A stretch of 64,000 bases of DNA from Holothuria scabra. Taxonomy: Eukaryota > Echinodermata > Holothuroidea > Aspidochirotida > Holothuriidae. The position numbers and the translations under genes are program-made. Below, piece after piece: positions 58,601 to 64,000 of the stretch. The notes below the pieces were generated by a model. That model saw only the letters and a program-made list of their open reading frames with translations. It was not told where the DNA came from and made no database searches. The number at the start of each line of letters is the position of its first letter. The stretch's first letter is position 1. The stretch is from the NCBI GenBank assembly GCA_037179385.1, contig CM074193.1:2299931-2363930 (forward strand). The letters are read 5' to 3'.

Positions 58601-60998
58601 GATTTTACTAGACCTAAGACCACAGTTGTGATAAAAACAGCAGTACTGTTTGTTTGGTTTTTTTTTTGGTGGGGGTTGGGGGTTGTGGGGGTGGAGGAGA
58701 ATAGATGGAGGTGTGCACAGTGTATGTGACTTGGCACACCAAGTTTTCTAGGTAAGGTACTTTTTGTTGGATCATTCATGTACTTTGCTCAAAATATGAA
58801 TTAAAATAGTTGCAGTTTGGTAGTAAGTTAGTTAAATAGAGAGGGTTTCTGGCTTCAACTTGTAACCTCCTGGTTTAATCTACAGTGGATGTAACAATAG
58901 TAGCATGCATGGAACAATACCTTAAGAGATATTGTGCAGGAAACCAGTGTCCACAAGTTCTTCCTAGTTGGAAAGAATAGCACAAATATTAATGATTCTT
59001 TGTTAGTTTACATCCTGGAACTATCAAGTATTGCAATTTCTACTATTACCCCCCCCCCACTTTTTTTTTTCTTACAAGCAAGTTTATATTTTTAACCAAC
59101 TACTCCAAAACCTTCTGCAGTTCTGTAAACAGAACTTCTTGCTTGGAGCCAAGGCTGAGGACACAATCTGGAACCATGCAATCTATTCTTCATAGAATGG
59201 TCTAGATGAAGTAATATCAAGAAAGTGTCATGTCTTGCTTTCTAAGATTGTCCATCTATGCTTTTTTTGTTATATTATGAATTTTAAGCAAGTTACCTGA
59301 AACGATATATCAAATATAAACTTAAAATTGCAGTGTTTGAACTTCTTAAATATTTGAGTTTAGATACACTCTAGAAATAACCTCTTCAAGTATTATTACT
59401 CCTCTAAATTTAATTGTTCCCAGGCAGTGGTGAGTCACATGTGTGTCATATTCATCTGAGCTCTGATGAAGTGATGTTGTAAGAATAGATTCACCCTCAG
59501 TTCCCAGGCCCTGGTGAGTCATATCATGTGTGTCATGTTCATCTGAGCTCTGATGAAGTGATGTCGTAAGAAGAGACTCACCCTCAGTTCCCAGGCAGTG
59601 GTGAGTCATATCATGTGTGTCATGTTCATCTGAGCTCTGATGAAGGGATGTTGCAAGAACAGATTCACCCTCAGTTCCCAGGCAGTGGTAAGTCATATCA
59701 TGTGTGTCATGTTCATCTGAGCTCTGATGAAGTGATGTTGCAAGAATAGATTCACCCTCAGTTCCCAGGCCCTGGTGAGTCATATCATGTGTGTCATGTT
59801 CATCTGAGCTCTGATGAAGTGATGTTGTAAGAATAGATTCACCCTCAGTTCCCAGGCAGTGGTGAGTCATATCATGTGTGTCATGTTCATCTGAGCTCTG
59901 ATGCAGGGATGTTGCAAGAATAGATTCACCCTCAGTTCCCAGGCAGTGGTAAGTCATATCATGTGTGTCATGTTCATCTGAGCTCTGATGAAGTGATGTT
60001 GCAAGAATAGATTCACCCTCAGTTCCCAGGCAGTGGTAAGTCATATCATGTGTGTCATGTTCATCTGAGCTCTGATGAAGTGATGTTGCAAGAATAGATT
60101 CACCCTCAGTTCCTAGGCAGTGGTTAGTCATATCATGTGTGTCATGTTCATCTGAGCTCTGATGCAGGGATGTTGCAAGAATAGATACACCCTCAGTTCC
60201 CAGGCCCTGGTGAGTCATATCATGTGTGTCATGTTCATCTGAGTTCAGATACAGGGATTTTGTAAGAATAGATACACCCTCAGTTCCCAGGCAGTGGTTA
60301 GTCATATCATGTGTGTCATGTTCATCTGAGCTCTGATGAAGCGATGTTGTAAGAATTGATACTCCCCCAGTTCCCAGGCAGTGGTGAGTCATGTTAGTGT
60401 CATGTTCATCTGAGCTCAGATGTAGGAGTGTGTCAAAGTTCTCCATATCGTGGGTCAAAACAGCCTTATATAAAAGGTGAGGCATGGTTATATTTTATTT
60501 AACAGGAAATGTGCATTCAAAATGTATGAAATGTTGGGTCAATTGCATGACGAGGGATGCCTTAGTGCACAAAAATGTCTGATGCTCCTTAGCAACATTG
60601 ACTCCTCTCTCTAGAGGGTCAGAGTCGGCATCTTAGGGTGTCTTGGAGAGTGATAGTGCTAGTGCTATGCTTTGTATGTAGGTTAGATTAGATGGAGTTT
60701 TAGGGCCCTTTTTCCAGCCAATTGGTTCAAGTCGAGCCAGCCATGGCTTTTGTTTTTTCCAGGTGTGGTTCACTGGCTCTTTTTCCCACTCCATTGCTTT
60801 AAATGTAAGTCAGCTAAATTTAATTTTCATACTTCTTGCCTTTCATTTTGGTTGTGTTATTTTGGTATGGTTCTTGTTGCAGATATTTGCAGTTCATGGG
60901 TCATCTGCTTTTAACTGCTGCGGATTTATATCATCCGTGAAGGTCCTTGGAGGATGTCAGGATGGTACCATACATGTAGTAGATGTGAGGAATCCAAG
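34646..60998 (+). CDS. PAAF1: Proteasomal ATPase-associated factor 1 (PAAF1/Rpn14 homologue), 8 exons, both ends incomplete
   Basis: PAAF1 is a WD40 protein that binds the AAA-ATPases of the 19S proteasome regulator and acts in base assembly (family knowledge). Eight plus-strand exons join in a consistent frame of about 297 codons. Order: N-terminal domain (NNEGRAWITYKSVG, LPIVTASEGFSVENVS); repeat 1 (VESLDISSGGELGVSAGSDG); repeat 2 (EGHAGDVSTCQFFPSGMVVL, SGGLDTQLKIWSVED); repeat 3 (GHGGGILGTDVIDRGRNIVS, CSRDGAARLWDCGEGKCL); a loop (PDNSVNLG, EREVGTEGKLLLLAIEDKTL); and repeat 4/5 (SSAFNCCGFISS, DGTIHVVDVRNPR). Each block has a close counterpart in vertebrate PAAF1 (about 392 residues). Missing are the first coding exon (about 20 residues) and the last repeats (about 80 residues), which must be beyond 64,000. 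It lies head to head with WDTC1. Introns are expanded by transposons. Confidence 0.92.
35011..35558. mobile_element. TA-flanked MITE, 548 bp
   Basis: Perfect 12-bp inverted termini GCGTGTTCGATT with TA on each side (35,009-35,010 and 35,559-35,560). The interior holds palindromic CTCGAG/GAGTTAACTCGGG words. No reading frame. TA duplication suggests a Tc1/mariner-type source; an ATA triplet reading (3-bp duplication) is also possible. Confidence 0.7.
35588..35700 (+). repeat. Dispersed repeat family G, copy 1
   Basis: About 110 bp (GGTGGTTTGACT, GCATCTTATGGGGCC, GCCCTCCTTTGCCCTTCAA) repeated in the same orientation at 40,001-40,115. Lies between the TA MITE and the tail of LINE copy 3. Confidence 0.75.
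37302..38228 (+). mobile_element. hAT derivative (927 bp) nested in LINE copy 3
   Basis: Inverted termini TAGGGCTGTGACCGTGTAGC and TAGGGCTGTGAACGTGTAGC (one mismatch in 20) with a perfect 8-bp duplication GACCATGC (37,294-37,301 and 38,229-38,236). GCGATTAATCGC-type palindromes lie just inside both ends. It keeps one short coding relic (BED zinc finger at 37,985) but no catalytic transposase region. Removing the element and one duplication restores continuous RT homology in the LINE. Confidence 0.92.
37985..38119 (+). pseudogene. BED zinc-finger relic of a hAT transposase
   Basis: 44-codon frame starting MGRKTSVVWDCFDV, then KIAKCRICSAKLKY and STGSMMNTI before a stop. The pattern W..F...., C-x2-C, and Ser/Thr-Gly before the expected His is that of the BED finger at the N-terminus of hAT transposases. 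The closing His pair is missing because the frame is cut off. It explains the origin of the host MITE as an internal-deletion derivative. Confidence 0.75.
38542..38993. repeat. Tandem duplication of repeat family D, 2 x 226 bp
   Basis: Two head-to-tail units (38,542-38,767 and 38,768-38,993) differ at only a handful of bases (for example GCAATAGGG/GCAGTAGGG, GACCCCAGC/GACCCCCGC, TCGATTGGG/TCGAGTGGG). The unit is a dispersed repeat (inverted copy at 14,318-14,525), so the doubling is recent. Confidence 0.85.
38994..40000. other. PAAF1 intron, no gene seen
   Basis: Begins with AACTGGTA/CTGGAAAAA-rich low-complexity sequence (about 39,000-39,110); otherwise A+T-rich with nothing recognised. Confidence 0.6.
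40001..40115 (+). repeat. Dispersed repeat family G, copy 2
   Basis: Direct repeat of 35,588-35,700 (GGTGGTTTGACT, GGCATCTTATGGGGCCTTAG, CCCTCCTTTGCCCTTCAA). Both are followed by TAAGGCCTA-type sequence. Confidence 0.75.
40116..41453. other. PAAF1 intron, no gene seen
   Basis: Contains AGTCCTTGAACAGGACT-like short palindromes at about 40,337 and an inverted relative at about 41,023, with GGACCTA words between. No gene or element end resolved. Confidence 0.5.
41454..45363 (-). mobile_element. TTAA MITE (family B) split by a large insert
   Basis: The two outer parts (41,454 to about 41,630 and about 45,283 to 45,363) align to the two halves of the intact 260-bp MITE at 61,853-62,112 in inverted orientation. 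Ends are AGGCAAAGAGCAGTCC and, on the other strand, AGGGCAAGAGCAGTCATCC, with TTAA on both sides (41,450-41,453 and 45,364-45,367). About 3.65 kb of unrelated DNA interrupts it. Confidence 0.75.
41631..45277. mobile_element. Unidentified 3.6-kb insert with hairpin ends
   Basis: Occupies the middle of a family-B MITE. Possible 8-bp target duplication AAAACAAG / AAAACATG (one mismatch; 41,623-41,630 and about 45,276-45,283). The left end has ACAAGACGA...TCGTCTTGT (stem over about 50 nt) and AGTTGCGGTCCCG. The right end has a large hairpin, TTAGTTGCG...CGCAACTAA enclosing TGCCTGC-AAG-GCAGGCA (45,239-45,276). AGTTGCGGT therefore occurs inverted at both ends. The interior is very A+T-rich with C far above G on the plus strand. 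Open frames are short and unrecognised (for example 43,735-43,959). Class undetermined: a Helitron-like or other hairpin-ended element is possible. Confidence 0.5.
45445..45548 (+). CDS. PAAF1: PAAF1 exon
   Basis: 104 nt coding (G)EPSISGELRSEGVNDERL and PIVTASEGFSVENVSE; human has KPSLYGSL...VTASEGFTVNEI. Acceptor TTTCTTTATAG, donor GAG|GTAGGC. Confidence 0.9.
45549..46176. other. PAAF1 intron, no gene seen
   Basis: 628-bp A+T-rich intron; no repeat recognised. Confidence 0.7.
46177..46266 (+). CDS. PAAF1: PAAF1 exon
   Basis: 90 nt, phase 0 at both ends: RSIEISFIERNLKTMFIAPT then ARFESIHKKS, matching the human KKSIHISCPKE...FLAPYTTFSRIHTKS. Acceptor TTTTCTAG, donor AGT|GTAAGC. Confidence 0.88.
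46985..47328 (-). mobile_element. TTAA MITE family C, partial inverted copy
   Basis: Aligns in reverse complement to 7,910-8,260, including TTTGACCATTTGTC and CAACTCAATGAGC next to TTAA (47,329-47,332). Its left terminus is lost. It preserves the unoccupied site (AAATATCAACTC in reverse complement) at which family-C copy 1 took up the SINE-like insert. Confidence 0.75.
47499..47597 (+). CDS. PAAF1: PAAF1 exon, WD40 repeat 1
   Basis: 99 nt, phase 0: VESLDISSGGELGVSAGSDG then LLQIWQTNNGTVR. Human: CLDISSRGGLGVSSSTDGTM and KIWQASNGELR. Acceptor GGTATTGCAG, donor AGG|GTAAGT. Confidence 0.94.
47598..49588. other. PAAF1 intron, no gene seen
   Basis: About 2 kb of intron sequence; nothing recognised beyond A+T-rich stretches. 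Confidence 0.65.
49589..50460 (+). repeat. DR1-bearing tandem repeat with hairpin and GT microsatellite
   Basis: Starts with an 11-bp stem hairpin (GATTCCTTGCC / GGCAAGGAATC, 49,589-49,617) and an imperfect GT microsatellite (49,636-49,680). Five diverged units of about 150 bp follow, with TAAACACGATATCTCAAGATA-like and TTTTTGGTAGAGGTCAAAGG cores. AGGTCAAAGGTCA is perfect at 49,807, 49,961, 50,273 and 50,432, and has one change at 50,117. Opposite strand to the array at 10.6-11.8 kb. Confidence 0.8.
50920..51070 (+). CDS. PAAF1: PAAF1 exon, WD40 repeat 2
   Basis: 151 nt: RNLEGHAGDVSTCQFFPSGM, VVLSGGLDTQLKIWSVEDGS, CPQTLRGHGG. Very close to the human repeat. Acceptor TTCACACAG, donor GGAG|GTATGT. 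A hAT element begins 33 bp after the donor. Confidence 0.95.
51104..53054. mobile_element. Non-autonomous hAT element, 1,951 bp
   Basis: Termini CAGTGTTTGCACC and (other strand) AAGTGTTTGCACC with an 8-bp duplication ATAATTGC (51,096-51,103 and 53,055-53,062). GGGTACC/GGGTA words flank both ends. No recognised transposase; open frames inside are short. Inserted just downstream of the donor of PAAF1 exon 50,920-51,070. Confidence 0.85.
53580..54133. mobile_element. Non-autonomous hAT element, 554 bp
   Basis: Perfect 11-bp inverted termini CAGGCTTGGGG and an 8-bp duplication TTCCATTG (53,572-53,579 and 54,134-54,141). Both sub-terminal parts are dense in GTAATCGCAATCGATTAC-type words in both orientations, likely transposase-binding repeats (inference). 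No transposase. Confidence 0.9.
54142..56649. other. PAAF1 intron, no gene seen
   Basis: 2.5 kb with no supported coding or repeat feature. Confidence 0.65.
56652..56801. mobile_element. Palindromic TA-flanked MITE, 150 bp
   Basis: Almost a complete hairpin: arms of about 50 bp begin GACCTATTTCCAAATAGCAA and AACCTATTTCCAAATAGCAA (other strand) and share the inner CCAAAACTCT. TA at 56,650-56,651 and 56,802-56,803. Fits a Tc1/mariner-type MITE. Confidence 0.85.
56905..57150 (+). mobile_element. tRNA-derived SINE (family S)
   Basis: A tRNA-like head (about 56,905-56,976) has an A-box-like TGGTTAAGTGG (56,914) and a B-box-like GAGTTTGACTCC (56,957) at suitable spacing. A tail follows whose last 65 bp (CCAATTGATTAGAAACCGAG, then CTGTAAAAATCCATCTAAC) recurs alone at 58,479-58,540, 60,681-60,749 and 24,081-24,147. 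Not a functional tRNA gene: the acceptor stem does not close. Confidence 0.75.
57445..57642 (+). CDS. PAAF1: PAAF1 exon, WD40 repeat 3
   Basis: 198 nt: (G)ILGTDVIDRGRNIVSCSR, DGAARLWDCGEGKCLDML, then VNGCSVGVPDNSVNLGTPDN. Acceptor CTTCTTTCAG, donor TCTG|GTATAT. The phase-1/phase-2 joins to neighbours are correct. Confidence 0.94.
58181..58272 (+). CDS. PAAF1: PAAF1 exon, inter-repeat loop
   Basis: 92 nt: (G)EREVGTEGKLLLLAIEDK then TLRGVGVHSRKE; human has EREVGTEAKMLLLAREDKKL at the same place. Acceptor TTTTCCTCAG, donor GAG|GTACAG. Confidence 0.93.
58479..58540 (-). mobile_element. SINE S 3'-end fragment
   Basis: Inverted, 5'-truncated copy of the SINE tail (GTTAGTTAAGATGGAGTTTT, then CCCAATTTCTAACCAATTG). 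Intron 58,273-60,882 otherwise contains poly-T/poly-G at about 58,660-58,700, a C run at about 59,050 and the minisatellite. Confidence 0.65.
59430..60440 (-). repeat. 87-bp minisatellite, 12 units, one open frame on minus strand
   Basis: Twelve units of 87 bp (29 codons). The unit reads on the minus strand HQSSDEHDTHDMTHHCLG then TEGESILATSL. Because 87 is a multiple of three, the frame stays open through all units and flanks (59,346-60,485, 379 residues, starting MPHLLYKAVLTHDMENF). Two outer units carry 3- or 6-bp in-frame deletions. Variation is both silent and amino-acid-changing. It lies antisense in a PAAF1 intron. Most likely a minisatellite with an incidental frame; expression is not excluded. 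Confidence 0.85.
60681..60749 (-). mobile_element. SINE S 3'-end fragment
   Basis: Inverted tail of the SINE at 56,905 (GGTTAGATTAGATGGAGTTT, then CCAGCCAATTGGTTCAAG), about 130 bp before the last PAAF1 exon in the window. Confidence 0.6.
60883..60998 (+). CDS. PAAF1: PAAF1 exon, last in window
   Basis: 116 nt: IFAVHGSSAFNCCGFISSVK then VLGGCQDGTIHVVDVRNPR. Length and spacing match human FLFIGSDAFNCCTFLSGFLL. Acceptor TTGTTGCAG, donor AAG|GTGAGG. Ends in phase 2, so at least one more coding exon follows. Confidence 0.92.
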
Positions 60999-61386
60999 GT
61001 GAGGCATCACCAAATAGGGTGGGGATGTTAGGATTTTATGTCTGTCACCAATGACCTGGGAGCACGTTAGTATTTAAATGAGAGGAACAACTCCCAGGAT
61101 AAAGTTTAGGGATTGTGCACAGGTGATTTTTTTTCCATGTGCCCAAACTTTGACATATCAATACAAACTTTTTCACTATAAGTTCCTATTTGTATATTCC
61201 AAGCCTCATGTTAGTTGCCTGTGGTATGTAAAGTATTTGACTCACAATTACCTGCTCTAAGAATTCTTAAATTTTGTAATTTAAGATGGTTCATCAAATG
61301 AAATTCATATAGATTAATACATTTTCAGTTTTGATGGTAAGAGAAACCAATGCAATCATGATGATGCTTGTAGGTGTGCATACATA

Positions 61387-61425
61387 TGTGTGTGTGTGTG
61401 TGTGTGTATGTGTGTGTGCATGTCT
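61387..61425. repeat. (GT)n microsatellite
   Basis: GT run with a single TATG interruption, followed at 61,600-61,760 by a DR1-bearing unit, repeating the pairing seen at 11.8 kb and 49.6 kb. Confidence 0.9.
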
Positions 61426-61599
61426 TTGTGCACTTGTTTTGAATTCAAGCAGGTGACCAATACAATGGATTTCAGGGCTCTCATGGAAATTCAGTAGATT
61501 TCTTGACCGCTCTCCAGTTTGAACAATAGAGAGTCCATTGCTACGGTTAGGGTCCAGGAAGCTGGGACAAAGGAAAAAAACAGTGAGGCCCTCAGGTTG

Positions 61600-61760
61600 T
61601 ATAGATCTCATGTATATTTGGTGTATGGGTGTGTTATTGTGTGAAGATAAGATGGGTTCTTATTGTTTTTATGGAGGTCAAAGGTCATGTGGGTCGCCAT
61701 GGGTCAAATTCCAAATGGTTTTTCCACATGATATCTCAAGGTAGGAACCTCTTGCATGGT
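61600..61760 (+). repeat. Single DR1-bearing unit
   Basis: One diverged unit of the family at 49,690-50,460: TTATTGTTTTTATGGAGGTC, perfect AGGTCAAAGGTCA at 61,675-61,687, and CATGATATCTCAAGGTAGGA. Confidence 0.7.
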
Positions 61761-61852
61761 CAAAGTGTTATTAAAGCGTTTGACTGACAGCCGTGTCATA
61801 CCTAAAACTTTTAAAACTCCTACTGCCATTGTGCTTGGTGCTCAGCATTTAA

Positions 61853-62112
61853 AAGGCAAGAGCTGTCCCCCCAACTTGAAGATGGGTAGTGGACTTTCCT
61901 GTTTTGTAATTTGCTGTTGAGGGTCAACCGTCATGTGACAACAATTTTTTTCTTCAAATGTGAAATTTGCATGAAGTAACTGTTTGTTTTACATCGAATA
62001 TACAATAGTGAAGGTATAAAATATGATGAAGGATACTTTGATGAGAAATAAGAAGAAAATTGTGATTTTTAGCTGCTATTTCAAAGTAAGTTTGGAGGAC
62101 TGCTCTTGACCT
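61853..62112 (+). mobile_element. TTAA MITE (family B), intact copy, 260 bp
   Basis: Ends AAGGCAAGAGCTGTCCCCCC and (other strand) AGGTCAAGAGCAGTCCTCC with TTAA at 61,849-61,852 and 62,113-62,116. The same family is split by the large insert at 41,454-45,363. Sequence on either side looks like diverged SINE S (TACTGCCATTGTGCTTGGTG; CCGATTGGTTAGAAACAGAG), so it may be nested. Confidence 0.8.
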
Positions 62113-62116
62113 TTAA

Positions 62117-64000
62117 GCAAATGGAGTAGGCTGACCGATTGGTTAGAAACAGAGCTGTTTATCAAGGTAGGAAACTTGGATAGATCTCATATTTGGTAGT
62201 TGAATGAGTTATGATAAGTCATCTGAGGTAATGCAAAATAATTTTTCAAACATGTTAGTATCACATTTCACTGAAAAAGTATGGCATTAATTTCAGTAGT
62301 ACATCATCAAAACCTGAATGCATTTTTGCATTCAAGTTGATATTAACATGTGTGAGTGCACAGAATGAGTACTTCAAAAGAAAGAAAGAAAGAAAAGCTG
62401 AATTGAAATGGGCAGTTAACTCTCCAGAACTTAGTGACAATACTGAAGTTATGATATGTCAGTATGGAACAGATATAGATAATGTATTGAGGACAATCAG
62501 TGTCAAATAACCATGTTATGGGTGAATTGAATTGGGTGTGGAGTGGGTCCAGGTCAAATGTTATAGATAGAGTGACTTGACTAGGTAGTGAGCCATAGCT
62601 GGTATGCTACTGCTAGACATGTTTCGATAAGTATTCAGTCTCATCAATAGCAGTGTTGTAAAGTGGGCCATAAAATATGCCAACAAGTCGAATAATTTGA
62701 GTGATCAATCGTGAAATTTGTATCCTGTCTTTTTTTTTTTTGACAAGCTGGTGTATAGCTCACAATAGAGAAAAATAAAACAGTTGCATGGTAGCAAGCA
62801 GACCTGTTTCCGAGAGCAGAACTTCAAGTGGAATGATGTAAAAAGTTTAACAAATCAATGCTTTATTGCGTAGTAAACTAGTGAACAAGTTTTTGCCAGT
62901 AATGTTTATGAATATCAAAGATAGCCTGCTGTAAGCAGACTATTGTGTTTGCGTTTCAACTGCTACATTCAAATATCAAAAGTATTACTTTCACAACTTT
63001 AAATAATACTATGAGTCTTTCATCGGCTTCACTGTTGAACAGCCCACGTTTCCAACTAAGTTACTTGGCATACCTACGGTATACAATAGCCTGCCAACTT
63101 TCTTGCGAATCTCATTTACAACCTCCAAATATGACGTCACGACAAAAATTAAAATGTTAAATTATATCTCGTGTAATAGGTAATATCTATTGAACGTATG
63201 GCCTGGTAAACATTTTCCACCTACAAAAGCTAATTAGGTCGTTCGCCGTTCGTTGTATCAGTTGTATGTACCAAAATACACTATTCATACTTGTTTCGTG
63301 TACCACGTGACCATTTCATGTTTACTAATTTGTCCCTCAAAATGCGGGAGTCCCATAAATGTTAACTGGACGAAGGTTTGCAAACTCTGTATATTATACT
63401 GTTTAGAGAGGTGTATTATGATTAAGAGAGAGCGTCATCTCTCGGCTACTACAGAGTCTGCTCTGCAGGCTATATCAACGATGATTGGATGTTGATGAGG
63501 TACAAGACTTTGTGGTTATAGATAGTTTACAAAGTGGATAAAATTGCAGTTATGGAAGCAAAAATGTAACTTGATAAAAGTGTAAGTAATTCAAAATTTT
63601 AGTAAAGCTTTATGGCAAGTTGGTGTAGATAGTTTCCCAAATTTACAGAAAGACACGAGTTCTTTTTGAGGACTTCTCTAGAGAACAGTTAAACTGTTAT
63701 AGAAGCTTTGCAATTACGTCATGGAACCACCATGCTGGAACTTAAACATGCAAACCAAATGCAAGTGACTTTGTGCTCAATGCATTGCACCATACCATGC
63801 CTGGAGTATACACATTCATCCAGCAAGGGCATCATGTGACATCTGCTATGTACTTACATGTGCCCCAACATGGCCGCCCAGGAGTATTATGAAAAGCCTC
63901 TATAGGTTATCTTCTTGGAAAATGGAGACAAAATATGAAAGATTATCTCATTTAATAATGTTAATTGAGTGAATAAAAAGACAGTCGGACTAAACTGGCA
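62117..64000. other. PAAF1 intron or flank, no exon seen
   Basis: Searched for the remaining PAAF1 WD40 repeats on the plus strand without success. Contains a short (GAAA)n run near 62,378 and nothing else recognised. The rest of the gene should be right of 64,000. Confidence 0.6.

Noticed and set aside
59430..60440. Regular repeats reminiscent of a CRISPR array
   Set aside because: Units are contiguous 87-bp tandem repeats without unique spacers, in an animal intron.
63253..63495. Candidate last PAAF1 exon (80-codon frame)
   Set aside because: No WD40 strand pattern and no similarity to the PAAF1 C-terminus.

Overview
This is an animal nuclear genome window: two genes cut into short exons with GT/AG introns, embedded in roughly 60 kb of A+T-rich, transposon-laden non-coding DNA. 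Protein matches are to metazoan families. The many introns rich in TAGGCCTA/TAACGTTA strings, together with the CR1/Jockey-like LINEs and hAT/TTAA MITEs, suggest a marine invertebrate deuterostome, most likely an echinoderm (inference; no species marker was recognised).

Left part (755-22,203, minus strand): WDTC1, a WD40 + TPR protein that acts as a DDB1-CUL4 (CRL4) substrate receptor. Twelve exons cover the N-terminus, the first WD40 block, the TPR block and the CGHCNTTTDIKEANFFG motif. The last WD40 exons lie outside the window, left of base 1. Its introns hold TTAA-flanked MITEs, one carrying a retroposed SINE-like insert; a tandem array whose units carry a DR1 nuclear-receptor motif; and a partial hAT element.

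Right part (34,646-60,998, plus strand): PAAF1 (yeast Rpn14 relative), a WD40 chaperone of the proteasome 19S ATPase ring. Eight exons are placed; the first coding exon was not found and the last exons lie beyond base 64,000. WDTC1 and PAAF1 are arranged head to head and both belong to the ubiquitin-proteasome system.

Middle (22.2-45 kb): a transposon-dense block with a complete 1.6-kb non-autonomous hAT, three minus-strand LINE copies (one with a nearly intact endonuclease-RT reading frame broken by one frameshift), a 927-bp hAT derivative nested in the third LINE that retains part of a BED zinc-finger exon, a TA-flanked MITE, and a TTAA MITE split by an unidentified, strongly strand-skewed insert of about 3.6 kb with hairpins at both ends.

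Right introns (45-64 kb): two more hAT elements with 8-bp target duplications, a palindromic 150-bp MITE, a tRNA-derived SINE and its fragments, an 87-bp minisatellite (12 units) that is one open reading frame on the minus strand, and further copies of the DR1-bearing repeat. Exon limits were set by hand from splice sites, reading phase and remembered family sequence, and have not been tested with a search tool.
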